Below the pieces are notes generated by a model that made no database searches, was not told where the DNA came from, and saw only the letters and a list, made by a program, of their open reading frames with translations. From an uncultured Mediterraneibacter sp. (GTDB taxonomy: Bacteria; Bacillota; Clostridia; Lachnospirales; Lachnospiraceae), in assembly GCA_944377745.1 (NCBI GenBank), contig CALWFV010000002.1, forward strand, positions 101,276 through 165,275: a stretch of DNA of 64,000 nucleotides. The letters run 5' to 3'. Numbering within the stretch: the first letter of the stretch is position 1; every line of letters starts with the position of its first letter. Shown piece by piece: positions 8,860 to 18,104 of the stretch. The translations under genes were made by a program, and so were the position numbers.

Positions 8860-9216
8860 TTATACCTCACTTCTCTCCTGTTCTTCCTCTCCCGCGTCAT
8901 CTGCGGCATTCTCCTGCAGGAGCTGCTCCGCCGCGTTCTCCTTCCTCTGCTTTCCGTAATTCAGGAAATACACATAGATGTCTACAACTGCGGCGTAAAG
9001 TTCCTCGGGTATCTCACTCCCCAGATCAAGCTGGGTCAGCACTGTGGCAAGAGAATTGTCCTCGTAGATGGGAACTCCGTTATCTTTCGCCGCCTCTATG
9101 ATCCGCTGGGCCATATATCCCATGCCCGAAGCCACAATGACTGGCGCCGCATTTCCCGCCTCATCGTAAGAAAGTGCAACAGCTTTCTGGTTCAGTACAT
9201 CATCAAACACTGACAT
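8860..9216 (-). CDS. FlhB C-terminal-like protein (FhlB/YlqH type)
   Basis: The 118-residue product resembles the cytoplasmic domain of the export-switch protein FlhB without its membrane part: ALSYDEAGNAAPVIVASGMG and GVPIYEDNSLATVLTQLDLG match the FlhB segments after the NPTH site. The autocleavage motif NPTH itself is absent. Similar stand-alone proteins (YlqH in Bacillus) pair with a FliK-like partner, and here it overlaps the end of the upstream FliK/YlqG-like gene by 14 bases. The role is not established; a modulator of flagellar export is a reasonable inference. The last ~25 residues are very acidic. Confidence 0.82.
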   Translation of the reverse strand: MSVFDDVLNQKAVALSYDEAGNAAPVIVASGMGYMAQRIIEAAKDNGVPIYEDNSLATVLTQLDLGSEIPEELYAAVVDIYVYFLNYGKQRKENAAEQLLQENAADDAGEEEQERSEV

Positions 9217-10654
9217 TGATCGAATTCTTCCTTTCTCTCAGTCTTGGAAATGCTTCTGTTATCGGAATTGAGATATTACTCTTTCCGAGCACAAGCTCTT
9301 CCGTCTCTATTGAATGTTCACTCAGGATACGCCTGATATCCTCCTGGATTTTCCTGCTGTCTTCCTCAAGTCCGTCCGGGATATTGATCTGCATGGATAC
9401 CCTCTCCCTTCCATAGGAAAAGAACATATCAAAAAATCCCAGATCTTCTATATCAAATTTCACCAGGCCGCGGATATTTCTCTGGCTGCCGCTTTCCTTA
9501 TCCTGTTCGCTGCCGCCGTTCCCCTCCGCGTCCGGATCCACCCACATTTCAGAAAACATCATCTGTCCGTCCACACAGACAGGCATCATGATGTGCAGAA
9601 CAGGCATATAGACGCTTTCATTGAGTACGATTGCCTCCATGATCCTCATAAACGCCTGGGTGTTTTCTGTCCCGGCCTCCCCCGACGCGCCTTTCTTTAT
9701 GATATCAGCCAGCTTTCCCATTTCCTGGTTCTGCCGGATCGCTTTTTCATATTCCGTTCCGGCGAGCACATCGAATAGCCTCTCTATATCAAACCCCTGG
9801 AAATACTGCTGCATTGTCTGATAATCAAACAGCTTTTCAAACGCTTTGAGCACCCCCTCGCTCTGACCGTTTTCATATCTCCCTGTCAGATCCGCCATAT
9901 GAGCAACCGTATCCCTCAGCACGCCTCTGTCATGTATCTTGGAAATATAGCTGTTCAGATAAGGGAGAAGGTCTGATTTCAGAGTGCGCAGATTCTCTGT
10001 CTTCTGTTCCGGCGTCCCGCCGCTGTTGTCCGTATTATAGATCATACTCTGCTCCAGCTGCTCTGCCTGCTCCCGGGCTTTCGGCATCATTCTCTGGCGG
10101 ATCTCACTCATATCGCGCCGGATATCTGAGAGGATATTCCCGCCCTCCGCCATATCTGTATATTTCTTCAGAAAATTCAGAATCCCGTTTTTCAGCTCAA
10201 CAGACTGCGTCTCCGAGAGCACCCTGCGCAGGAGCGCAAAAAACGCGCCTGTGTAACGGACCGAAGACTGGACCTGCGATTTGAGCAGGCTTCCAATATT
10301 CTCAGGACTCACATTGATCATTTTCAGAAATTCGGCAACCTCAGCCGCGAACCCGCTCCCCATCCCGGATTCCACCGTCATGCCGGCAAATTCATTGAAC
10401 AGCTTTGGGAGTTCTTCCGCAAGCACAGGCATATTTTTCAGTTGTTGGATAAACGTGTCAAAATTTGTCTCGAACTGGAAACGGAGATCAGCCTGCTGTC
10501 CGGAGGCATCGCTTCTGGCGTCAGGTTTGACAACTTTTGCAGGATTTACAGGCCCCTGAACGTTAACTGGATTCTGCAGTTCAGGATTGGCTTTTACGTT
10601 GTTCATATTGTCATATCCTGTTGTCGGGGTCGTGACTTTTAAAATATTTGGCAT
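9203..10654 (-). CDS. YlqG/FliK-like protein of unknown function
   Basis: The 483-residue protein has no signal peptide or membrane segment. Residues 1-70 are low-complexity and Pro/Asn-rich; the middle is helical; the last ~110 residues form a beta-rich domain (GLVKFDIEDLGFFDMFFSYG, then VSMQINIPDGLEEDSRK and a final helix) like the C-terminal domain of FliK and YlqG. Its translational overlap with the FlhB-like gene mimics the FliK-FlhB partnership. In Bacillus ylqG and ylqH are also neighbours. The call is structural and contextual, not functional. ATG follows ATGAGGTG. Confidence 0.7.
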   Translation of the reverse strand: MPNILKVTTPTTGYDNMNNVKANPELQNPVNVQGPVNPAKVVKPDARSDASGQQADLRFQFETNFDTFIQQLKNMPVLAEELPKLFNEFAGMTVESGMGSGFAAEVAEFLKMINVSPENIGSLLKSQVQSSVRYTGAFFALLRRVLSETQSVELKNGILNFLKKYTDMAEGGNILSDIRRDMSEIRQRMMPKAREQAEQLEQSMIYNTDNSGGTPEQKTENLRTLKSDLLPYLNSYISKIHDRGVLRDTVAHMADLTGRYENGQSEGVLKAFEKLFDYQTMQQYFQGFDIERLFDVLAGTEYEKAIRQNQEMGKLADIIKKGASGEAGTENTQAFMRIMEAIVLNESVYMPVLHIMMPVCVDGQMMFSEMWVDPDAEGNGGSEQDKESGSQRNIRGLVKFDIEDLGFFDMFFSYGRERVSMQINIPDGLEEDSRKIQEDIRRILSEHSIETEELVLGKSNISIPITEAFPRLRERKNSINVSV

Positions 10655-10689
10655 TTTTTCACCTCATGACAATTATTTTTTTTCTATTT

Positions 10690-10702
10690 CTGTCGAAATA
10701 TA
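10690..10702. promoter_or_regulatory. Motif CTGTCGAAATATA, copy 2 (upstream of cheA)
   Basis: This is identical over 13 bases to the motif at 7302-7314 and is preceded by the same T-rich block (TTATTTTTTTTCTAT). It lies in the divergent gap between the YlqG-like gene and cheA, about 90 bases before the cheA start. Confidence 0.4.
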
Positions 10703-10793
10703 GAACGACAGAGGTATCTGAGACGGTATATCCGCACAGAACAGAAAGCGTCTGTCAGTATAAATAAAAATTTAATCAAAGGCGGTGCAAAAC

Positions 10794-12869
10794 ATGGATA
10801 ACGGAACTGACAGCTTACTCGATACATATCTTTTTGAAACCAATTCGCTGCTTGAACGGTTGGATGAACTTCTTATCGAGGCTGAGCAGAATAAAGACTT
10901 CACGGAGGACGAAGTCAATGAAATCTTCCGCAGCATGCATACAATCAAAGGTTCCTCCGCCATGCTGGAATTTAACTCTCTGATGGAGATTGCCCATCAC
11001 ATCGAGGATCTGTTTTTCTACATCAGGGAAAACGGAATGTCTGCCCTTGACGCACAGCAAAAGACTGAACTATTCAATCTGATGTTTAAATCTGTTGACC
11101 GGCTTCGTGAAGAAGTCGAAAAAGTAGAGAACAATGAACCTCTCAGTACTAATATCGACAGTTTTATTAAGGAGATAAACGATTTTTTATCTAAAATAAG
11201 CAATCAGGAACAGGCGGCAGAGAATGATTCAGACACCGGCTCAGCGCCGTCGTCTGCGTCGGGCGGGCCTTCAGCTTCTGTTTCTGTTCTGCCGGAGTGT
11301 CCTTACTGCATCCGTGTTTTCTTTCAGGATGGATGCGGTATGGAGAATCTGAGAGCTTTCATGCTGGTCACTACCCTGAACGAGAGCGGATATGATTTTT
11401 CCTACTATCCTTCGGATGTGGAAACAAACAGCGCTTCATTCCAGCAGATCATTGAAAACGGGTTCTACATCGGATTCCAGGATGAGGAGCAGGCCAATAA
11501 GGCGTCGGTGATCGTGGCCGGGAGCAACAACATACACTCCTATGAGATCATTCATAATACAGTCGAATCTGAGGAAGAAAAAAAGAAGGAGGCCAGTGTT
11601 TCTGATAAGAAGAAACCGGATTCTTCCAGGACAGCAGAACAAAAAAAACAGGCTGCTCCTGTGCATCATGCTCCGGTCAAACAGAATCTGATCAGCGTCA
11701 ACCTCTCAAAACTGGACAGCCTTATGGCTCTTGTGGGAGAGATCGTTATCACGGAATCTATGGTGACGTCCTCTCCGGACTTAAAAGGATTAAAGCTTGA
11801 CAATTTCCTGAAATCCGCCCGTCAACTGCGTAAGCTGACCGATGATCTTCAGGATATAGCCATGTCTCTTCGCATGGTCTCAGTTTCAGGCGTATTTCAG
11901 AAGATGAACCGTATTGTGCGTGATATGAAAAATACTCTGGGCAAGGACGTCCGTCTCACACTTGTGGGAGAAGATACAGAACTTGATAAATCCATCGTGG
12001 ATAACATCAGCGATCCTATCATGCATATTGTCCGCAATTCTATGGATCATGGAATCGAAGAATCTGCTGATGAGAGGATCGCTGCGGGGAAAGATGCCCA
12101 GGGAGAAATTGTACTCTCCGCTGTTCACACGGGAAATGAGGTGATCATTTCCATCCAGGATGACGGCCAGGGAGTTGATACTGATAAAGTTCTCGCCAAA
12201 GCAAAAGCCAACGGATTCCTCACAAGGCCGGAGGAGGAATATTCCAAAAAAGATATTCTTGCTCTCCTGATGGAACCGGGATTTTCTACCAATACCGAGG
12301 TTACGGAATATTCAGGCCGGGGCGTCGGCATGGATGTCGTAAAGAAGAATATAGAGTCACTGGGCGGAACTGTGACGATGAGCAGCGAAAAGGGGCAGGG
12401 TTCCTGTACAACACTGAAGATTCCTCTCACGCTCGCTATTGTGGACGGAATGGAAATCTCTGTGGGAAACTCTGTATTTACGGTTCCAATCGCCAATATC
12501 CGTCAGTCGTTTAAAGTGACGGCTGATGATATTATTTTTGACGCGGCGGGAAATGAACTGATCAAATGCATGGATGACTTCTATCCCGTAATACGTCTTC
12601 ACAAGCTCTATGGCATTTATGACGATGTACGCACAGATGTGGAGGACGGAATACTGATGTGGGTGGAGGCAAACGACAAGTCATACTGCCTTTTCGTGGA
12701 CAGTCTGCTGGGTGAACAGCAGGTTGTTGTAAAGCCGCTTCCTTCCTATCTGAATAATTTCGGCATCAAGGATTACGGCATCAGTGGATTCACGATACTC
12801 GGCGATGGAAACATCAGTATTATTCTCGACATCGCCGCGATCCACTCTGCGGCCATGAACTCATATTAA
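10794..12869 (+). CDS. cheA: Chemotaxis histidine kinase CheA
   Basis: CheA is the chemotaxis kinase that phosphorylates CheY and CheB in response to receptors. The 691-residue protein shows an HPt domain with phospho-accepting His49 in RSMHTIKGSSAM, a P2-like response-regulator-binding region (about 165-260), a charged Gln/Lys linker, dimerisation domain, an ATPase domain with N-box HIVRNSMDHGIE and Gly boxes DDGQGVD and GRGVGMDVV, and a C-terminal CheW-like domain. A GTG at 10785 is in frame, but AAAGGCGG is correctly spaced for the ATG at 10794. It heads cheA-cheW-cheR-cheB. No cheY is in the window. Confidence 0.97.
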   Translation: MDNGTDSLLDTYLFETNSLLERLDELLIEAEQNKDFTEDEVNEIFRSMHTIKGSSAMLEFNSLMEIAHHIEDLFFYIRENGMSALDAQQKTELFNLMFKSVDRLREEVEKVENNEPLSTNIDSFIKEINDFLSKISNQEQAAENDSDTGSAPSSASGGPSASVSVLPECPYCIRVFFQDGCGMENLRAFMLVTTLNESGYDFSYYPSDVETNSASFQQIIENGFYIGFQDEEQANKASVIVAGSNNIHSYEIIHNTVESEEEKKKEASVSDKKKPDSSRTAEQKKQAAPVHHAPVKQNLISVNLSKLDSLMALVGEIVITESMVTSSPDLKGLKLDNFLKSARQLRKLTDDLQDIAMSLRMVSVSGVFQKMNRIVRDMKNTLGKDVRLTLVGEDTELDKSIVDNISDPIMHIVRNSMDHGIEESADERIAAGKDAQGEIVLSAVHTGNEVIISIQDDGQGVDTDKVLAKAKANGFLTRPEEEYSKKDILALLMEPGFSTNTEVTEYSGRGVGMDVVKKNIESLGGTVTMSSEKGQGSCTTLKIPLTLAIVDGMEISVGNSVFTVPIANIRQSFKVTADDIIFDAAGNELIKCMDDFYPVIRLHKLYGIYDDVRTDVEDGILMWVEANDKSYCLFVDSLLGEQQVVVKPLPSYLNNFGIKDYGISGFTILGDGNISIILDIAAIHSAAMNSY

Positions 12870-12897
12870 TCATCAAAAATTTAGGAGGAAATCGATC

Positions 12898-13392
12898 ATG
12901 TCAAATGTTAACGAAGAGACAGAGGTTCTCGAAGTATCGGACGCGATGGATGAATTTGGTTCTTCCGGCATCCAGGATTCCGTGAAAGGATTCCTGACCT
13001 TTGTATCCGACGGGCTTACATATGCTGTTCCCACAGAACAGGTGATTGAGATTATAACAAACCACAGCATCCGTCCCCTTCCTCTGGTGCCGGATTATGT
13101 CAGAGGCATCATTAATCTCCGGGGGCAGATCATTCCGATCATCGATATCCGGCTGCGGCTCGGGAAACCTTTTCTGGAGTACAGCACCACTACCTGTATC
13201 ATAATACTTGATATCGGATCGGATCGGATCGGCATCTGTGTGGATTCTGTATCCCAGGTCCTTTCGATAGATACGTCCAATGCCTCTCCTGTCCCGCTTG
13301 AGAACAGGCAGAAGTTTGCCAACTATATGGTATCGGTAGATGATGGAAAAGTTGTCCTTTTCATGGACTGTGCCGCTCTCATCGAACCTTAA
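12898..13392 (+). CDS. cheW: Chemotaxis adaptor CheW
   Basis: CheW couples chemoreceptors to CheA. The 164-residue protein is essentially one CheW domain: FLTFVSDGLTYAVPTEQVIEI, then LPLVPDYVRGIINLRGQIIP with the conserved RGIINLRG core near residues 66-73 and IDIRLRLG. An N-terminal acidic extension of about 35 residues is slightly longer than usual. The ATG follows TTTAGGAGGAAATC. It lies 28 bases after cheA and 24 before cheR. Confidence 0.97.
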   Translation: MSNVNEETEVLEVSDAMDEFGSSGIQDSVKGFLTFVSDGLTYAVPTEQVIEIITNHSIRPLPLVPDYVRGIINLRGQIIPIIDIRLRLGKPFLEYSTTTCIIILDIGSDRIGICVDSVSQVLSIDTSNASPVPLENRQKFANYMVSVDDGKVVLFMDCAALIEP

Positions 13393-13416
13393 AACGACGA
13401 AAGGGAAACATCTATC

Positions 13417-14235
13417 ATGATGACACTAAGCAATGAAGACTTCCGGCGTCTTGTAAACTTTGTAAAAAGTAATTACGGAATTGACCTGAGCAAAAAAAAA
13501 CAGCTTATCGTCGGCCGTCTTACAAACACGATCCACTCTCTTGGACTGAACTCTTTCAAGGAATATGTAGACCGAATCATTCAGCAGAAGAACAAAGAGG
13601 ATATTGAGATACTTCTGAACCATCTCACCACAAACTACACTTTCTTCATGCGTGAGGAGGCTCATTTCAAATTTTTCTCAGAAACGATCCTTCCCTGGCT
13701 GGAACAGGTAAAGAAGAATCGGATTTTGAGTATATGGAGCGCCGGATGTTCTACAGGTCAGGAACCCTATACTCTCTCTATCCTTTTGAAAGAATATTTC
13801 GGAACCAGGTCGGCAATGTGGGATACACGTGTCCTTGCCACTGATATTTCACAGAATGTACTTAAAGCTGCGCAGTCAGCTGTCTATGATAAGGAGTCGC
13901 TGAGCAAGCTCCCTGCTTCCTGGATCCGGAAATACTTTCTTCCGGCCGGGGAGCCCGGGCTGTACACCGTGACGCCGGCTCTCAAAAAAAATGTGATCTT
14001 CCGGACATTCAATCTTATGGATCCGATTCAGTTCAAGCTGAAGTTTGATGTGATCTTCTGCCGGAATGTTATGATCTATTTTGACCAGCCTACAAAGGCT
14101 GCCCTTATCCAGCGCTTCTATGACGCGATGGTTCCGGGAGGCTACCTTCTGATCGGACACTCCGAATCACTGGACCGAACCGGATTAAAGTTTCAATATG
14201 TTCAGCCTTCTGTATACAGAAAACCGCTGAATTAG
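13417..14235 (+). CDS. cheR: Chemotaxis protein methyltransferase CheR
   Basis: CheR uses S-adenosylmethionine to methylate glutamates on chemoreceptors, providing adaptation opposite to CheB. The 272-residue protein has the N-terminal helical domain (1-85) and the SAM-binding Rossmann domain with WSAGCSTGQEPYT (about 107-119), LATDIS and the conserved FCRNVMIYF near residue 212. There are two adjacent ATG codons at 13417 and 13420; either could initiate behind GAAAGGGAAA. Full length for the family. Confidence 0.97.
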   Translation: MMTLSNEDFRRLVNFVKSNYGIDLSKKKQLIVGRLTNTIHSLGLNSFKEYVDRIIQQKNKEDIEILLNHLTTNYTFFMREEAHFKFFSETILPWLEQVKKNRILSIWSAGCSTGQEPYTLSILLKEYFGTRSAMWDTRVLATDISQNVLKAAQSAVYDKESLSKLPASWIRKYFLPAGEPGLYTVTPALKKNVIFRTFNLMDPIQFKLKFDVIFCRNVMIYFDQPTKAALIQRFYDAMVPGGYLLIGHSESLDRTGLKFQYVQPSVYRKPLN

Positions 14236-14254
14236 AAAGGGGAACTCTTATTTC

Positions 14255-15418
14255 ATGAACAGAGATAATAAAATCAGGCTTCTTATCGTGGATGACTCTA
14301 TTGTCTTCTGCCGATTTTTGAGCACTCAGCTCCCAAAGATCAATTCAAAGATCACAGTTGTCGGCCATGCGATGAACGCATTTGAAGCGATGAAAAAGGT
14401 GTCTGCTCTGAAACCGGATGTGATTTCTCTTGATGTGGAAATGCCGGGGATGAACGGAATTGATTTTCTGAAAAAACTGATCCCCGAGCATCCGATTCCT
14501 GTTGTTCTTGTCTCCTCACTGAATGTAGGCGTATTTGATGCTCTCTCCTATGGAGCTGTAGACTTTGTCAGGAAGCCGGATATGACGAAAGAATATACAA
14601 CTGCAGCATTTGCCCGCAGTCTGGCAGCTAAGATCCTTATGGCGTCAAGGGCCTCGGTTAAGATCCCGCGTTCAGCGGATACTGAAAAAGATGCCCCGCA
14701 CAGGCAGGAGCATGCTGCTCATACTGCATCCGGGAGTTTCACACATGCCACAGACAAGTCAAGTTCCCGCATCCACATCAATCTCCCCAAGCTTTCCGCC
14801 GGACAGCTCAGGCTCATGAATCCTTCCTCACTCAAACTGAAAAATACAGTGATCGCACTGGGCGCGTCTACCGGGGGGACGGAAGCAACGCTGGAGGTAT
14901 TGAAGGATCTTCCGGCAGATACACCGGGTATCGTCGTGACACAGCATATGCCGGAAGGATTTACCAAAATGTATGCGGAGCGTCTGAACCGCCTATGCGC
15001 TATGGAAGTGAAAGAGGCTGAGAATGGCGATATCATCCGACAGGGACTTGTCCTGATCGCCCCGGGAGGGGATTTTCATATGAAGGTCGTGAAGAAAGGG
15101 GTCAACTACTCTGTCACCTGTACTCCCGGCCAAAAGGTCAACGGTCATCGTCCTTCTGTGGACGTGCTTTTTCATTCTGTCGCCCAGTCTGTAAAAAGCG
15201 ATGCCATCGGCATCATACTGACGGGCATGGGTGCGGACGGTGCGGAAGGGCTGCTCGCCATGCGAAAAAATGGCGCATACACAATCGGACAGGATGAGGA
15301 ATCCTGCGTAGTGTATGGAATGCCCATGGTCGCTCAAAAGATAGGGGCGGTATGTTCGCAGGCACCCGTTTCAAAAATTGCGACACTGCTGGTCAATCAT
15401 CTCAATTCATTAGGATAA
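14255..15418 (+). CDS. cheB: Protein-glutamate methylesterase/glutaminase CheB
   Basis: CheB demethylates and deamidates chemoreceptors when phosphorylated. The receiver domain (1-120) has the acidic pair in LLIVDDS and the acceptor Asp60 in SLDVEMPGMNG. After a long polar linker (about 130-190) the esterase domain has the Ser nucleophile in GASTGGTEA, the His in TQHMPEGF and the Asp in GMGADGAEG. 387 residues, slightly long because of the linker. Last gene of the cheA operon; a weak hairpin follows at 15439-15467. Confidence 0.97.
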   Translation: MNRDNKIRLLIVDDSIVFCRFLSTQLPKINSKITVVGHAMNAFEAMKKVSALKPDVISLDVEMPGMNGIDFLKKLIPEHPIPVVLVSSLNVGVFDALSYGAVDFVRKPDMTKEYTTAAFARSLAAKILMASRASVKIPRSADTEKDAPHRQEHAAHTASGSFTHATDKSSSRIHINLPKLSAGQLRLMNPSSLKLKNTVIALGASTGGTEATLEVLKDLPADTPGIVVTQHMPEGFTKMYAERLNRLCAMEVKEAENGDIIRQGLVLIAPGGDFHMKVVKKGVNYSVTCTPGQKVNGHRPSVDVLFHSVAQSVKSDAIGIILTGMGADGAEGLLAMRKNGAYTIGQDEESCVVYGMPMVAQKIGAVCSQAPVSKIATLLVNHLNSLG

Positions 15419-15438
15419 CGCTCAATTTTTTACCAATA

Positions 15439-15467
15439 TACCTTGATTATTTTTAACTAATCAGGTA
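15439..15467 (+). terminator. Possible terminator hairpin after cheB
   Basis: TACCTTGATTA (15439-15449) can pair with TAATCAGGTA (15458-15467) with one bulged base. The stem is AT-rich and the following sequence (TTATTAATAA) is only partly T-rich, so it may instead be an operator in front of the transporter operon. Confidence 0.4.
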
Positions 15468-15526
15468 TTATTAATAAACATGAATTTATTTACATATTTA
15501 TTCAATCAACTTTTAGGAGGATCATT

Positions 15527-16426
15527 ATGAAAAAGAGATTATTGGCAATACTTCTTGCCGCGTGTACAGTAATGTCTTTTGCCGCATGCGGAAGCAGCAG
15601 TGATGACACTTCGTCAGACAGTTCTTCTGAGACAACAGACGCTTCTTCCGGGGACTCTGGAGATGGAACGGTTCAGACGGTTACCGACGGTAAACTTACT
15701 GTGGCTACCAGTCCTGACTTTGCGCCATATGAGTTCTACGCGATTGACGAAGACGGCAATCCAACACTTGCAGGTTTTGACATGGCTCTTGCTCAGTATA
15801 TCGCGGACTATATGGGACTTGAGCTGGAGGTCGTGACCGTTGACTTCGACGGTGTGCTCAGCGAACTTCAGACAAAGTCTGTCGACCTTGGTATGGCAGG
15901 GCTTTCTCCTGACCCGAACAGAGAATCCATCATGGAATTCTCCGATATCTATTATGGAGGCGGACAGTCTCTTGTGACGACAAAGGATAACGCGGATACT
16001 TACAATTCTTTCGAATCCATTAACAGTCCTGATGTGACGGTGGGTGCTCAGACCGGTTCGATCCAGCTTGATCTTGCCAACGAGAATTCTCCGGATGCGG
16101 ATATCATCTCCCTTCCGAAGGTAACCGACATTATCTCCGAACTTCTTGCAGGAACAATGGATGCAGCCTATATCGAGACAGCAGTAGCCGAGAGTTATCA
16201 GAAAAATTATCCGGATCTTGAGATCGTTATGGACGTTCCTTATGATGTAGAGGGTTCTGCGATCGGTGTGGTAAAAGATAACCCGGAACTGCTCGCGGCA
16301 GTCAATGAGGCGATCGCTGCGGCGCTCGAGGACGGAAGCATGGATCAGTTTGTTGCGGAAGCCTCCGAACAGGCAGCAGGACAGACGTACGAAGGACTGC
16401 TTGACGGCAGTGGAGACGCTCAGTAA
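15527..16426 (+). CDS. Amino acid ABC transporter substrate-binding lipoprotein
   Basis: This is the extracellular ligand receptor of a polar amino acid-type importer, SBP family 3. The 299-residue precursor has a signal peptide with lipobox FAAC, so Cys21 is probably lipidated, followed by a Ser/Asp/Thr-rich tether. The mature domain begins LTVATSPDFAPYEFYAIDEDGNPTLAGFDMALA, typical of the family, with DLGMAGLSPDPNRE in the ligand cleft. The exact ligand cannot be read from sequence. An intrinsic terminator-like hairpin separates it from the permease, a usual way to make more receptor than transporter. The ATG follows TTAGGAGGATCATT. Confidence 0.95.
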   Translation: MKKRLLAILLAACTVMSFAACGSSSDDTSSDSSSETTDASSGDSGDGTVQTVTDGKLTVATSPDFAPYEFYAIDEDGNPTLAGFDMALAQYIADYMGLELEVVTVDFDGVLSELQTKSVDLGMAGLSPDPNRESIMEFSDIYYGGGQSLVTTKDNADTYNSFESINSPDVTVGAQTGSIQLDLANENSPDADIISLPKVTDIISELLAGTMDAAYIETAVAESYQKNYPDLEIVMDVPYDVEGSAIGVVKDNPELLAAVNEAIAAALEDGSMDQFVAEASEQAAGQTYEGLLDGSGDAQ

Positions 16427-16448
16427 GAATCTGATAAATGAACGACAG

Positions 16449-16474
16449 GGCTCCCTTCCGGGAGCCTGTTTTTC
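16449..16474 (+). terminator. Intercistronic attenuator/terminator between substrate-binding protein and permease
   Basis: GGCTCCC (16449-16455), a four-base loop and GGGAGCC (16460-16466) are followed by TGTTTTTC. Read-through must occur for the permease and ATPase to be made, so it likely sets the ratio of receptor to transporter. Confidence 0.8.
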
Positions 16475-16492
16475 TGAGTGAAAGGAGTAATT

Positions 16493-17278
16493 ATGGATCA
16501 TTTTATTCAGCTGGAAAATTTTCCAAAAATCGCGCCCTATGCAGAATTATTCTGGCAGGGTACTGTGGTGACGATCCTTCTTGCATTGTTTACAGTCGTC
16601 ATCGGTTTCTGTCTTGCACTGATACTTGCCCTCATGAGGATGTCCAATATCAGGCCTCTTCGTTTTCTCGGCATCGATTCTGACGGACATATGCGTGAAA
16701 GCGGATTTCTGGCGGTTGTAAGCCGTTTTAATCCACTGGATTTCATTGCCACAGCGTATGTTGAGATCCTTCGTTCCACCCCGGTGCTGGTCCAGGTCTT
16801 CATTATTTATTATGGCGTATTCAGTATACTGGAACTTCCCAGTTTTCAGCTTTTCGGTTTCATCCGGTTTGAGCGTTTTCTCCCCGGTGTGGTAGCGCTG
16901 GGAATGAACTCCGGCGCATATCTCTGTGAGATCATACGCTCCGGTATCCAGTCCATCGATTCCGGACAGACCGAGGCGGCCCGCTCGCTGGGTCTTTCCC
17001 AGGGACAGAATTTAAGGTATATCATCCTGCCCCAGGCGATCAAAAATATCCTTCCGGCGATCGCGAATGAGTTCGTCGTCATCATCAAAGAATCCGCCAT
17101 CACCTATACCATAGGTGTGCAGGATATCATGTCCGCAGTCAATGCGGTGCGCGGCGCTACGTTTATCATCATTGAACCCTTGCTGGTGGCAACAGCGATC
17201 TATTTCTGTCTCTGTTTCCCCACTTCCAAAGTCATCGCATATATAGAAAGGAGGATGAGCCGTGGAGACAAGAGATAG
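16493..17278 (+). CDS. Amino acid ABC transporter permease
   Basis: Membrane component of the importer (HisM/GlnP family). The 261-residue protein has about five membrane helices (first near residues 16-38) and the permease-ATPase coupling loop [22 protein letters not shown] near residue 165. An insertion of about 30 residues ([25 protein letters not shown]) lies between the first and second helices. The in-frame GTG at 16478 is upstream of AAAGGAG; the ATG at 16493 is correctly spaced from it and is chosen. Confidence 0.94.
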   Translation: MDHFIQLENFPKIAPYAELFWQGTVVTILLALFTVVIGFCLALILALMRMSNIRPLRFLGIDSDGHMRESGFLAVVSRFNPLDFIATAYVEILRSTPVLVQVFIIYYGVFSILELPSFQLFGFIRFERFLPGVVALGMNSGAYLCEIIRSGIQSIDSGQTEAARSLGLSQGQNLRYIILPQAIKNILPAIANEFVVIIKESAITYTIGVQDIMSAVNAVRGATFIIIEPLLVATAIYFCLCFPTSKVIAYIERRMSRGDKR

Positions 17279-18038
17279 CATGATCCGGGTATCCGGTCTG
17301 AAGAAACACTACAAAGGCGGATCCATCAAAGCGCTGGACGGTGTGACCGTAGATATAAACAAAGGGGATGTGATCGCCGTGATCGGTCCTTCCGGTTCCG
17401 GTAAATCCACATTTCTTAGAAGCCTGAACCTGCTGGAGGAACCCACAGGCGGCTCTATCATCTTCAAAGGGATCGATATCACCAGGAAGAAATATAAAAA
17501 CGCCGAAGGAAAGACGGTTAAACTCAATATCGATGAACTTCGTCAGAAAATGGGAATGGTATTCCAACACTTTAATCTCTTCCCCCATATGACGATCCTT
17601 GACAATATGACCCTTGCCCCGATGAAGGTAAAAGGGATTTCTAAAGCAGCTGCTGAAAAGAAAGCTCTGGAACTTCTTGACCGGGTCGGACTGAAGGATC
17701 GTGCAGACGCATATCCGATCCAGCTCTCCGGCGGTCAGAAGCAGCGTGCCGCTATCGTCCGTGCCCTTGCCATGGAGCCTGAAGTCATGCTCTTTGACGA
17801 GCCCACGTCCGCCCTTGACCCGGAGATGGTAGGTGAGGTTCTCGATGTTATGAAGGAGCTGGCAGAGGAAGGGATGACTATGGTCGTTGTCACGCATGAG
17901 ATGGGATTCGCCAGAGAGGTCGGAAACCGCCTTCTTTTTATGGCTGAAGGAAAGCTTCTGGAGCAGGGAGATCCAAAAGTTCTCTTTGATCACCCCCAGA
18001 ATCCACGTCTTCAGGATTTTCTTTCAAAAGTTCTGTGA
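17262..18038 (+). CDS. Amino acid ABC transporter ATP-binding protein
   Basis: ATPase of the importer (GlnQ/HisP family). The 258-residue protein has Walker [10 protein letters not shown] (about 45-53), Q-loop [11 protein letters not shown], signature LSGGQKQR, Walker [15 protein letters not shown] and the switch His in [10 protein letters not shown]. The GTG start at 17262 lies seven bases after AAAGGAGG inside the end of the permease gene (17-base overlap); an ATG at 17280 is the alternative. It completes a three-gene transporter. Confidence 0.95.
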   Translation: METRDSMIRVSGLKKHYKGGSIKALDGVTVDINKGDVIAVIGPSGSGKSTFLRSLNLLEEPTGGSIIFKGIDITRKKYKNAEGKTVKLNIDELRQKMGMVFQHFNLFPHMTILDNMTLAPMKVKGISKAAAEKKALELLDRVGLKDRADAYPIQLSGGQKQRAAIVRALAMEPEVMLFDEPTSALDPEMVGEVLDVMKELAEEGMTMVVVTHEMGFAREVGNRLLFMAEGKLLEQGDPKVLFDHPQNPRLQDFLSKVL

Positions 18039-18058
18039 AAATCCCTGATCCGAACTGC

Positions 18059-18086
18059 TTTAAAGATATTGATTTAAAGATATTGA
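18059..18086 (+). repeat. Two tandem copies of a 14-base repeat
   Basis: TTTAAAGATATTGA occurs twice without a gap (18059-18072 and 18073-18086) just upstream of the ribosome binding site of the M20 gene. It may be a replication slippage product or a tandem operator. Confidence 0.7.
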
Positions 18087-18104
18087 TATGAGGAGAATCA
18101 GGAA

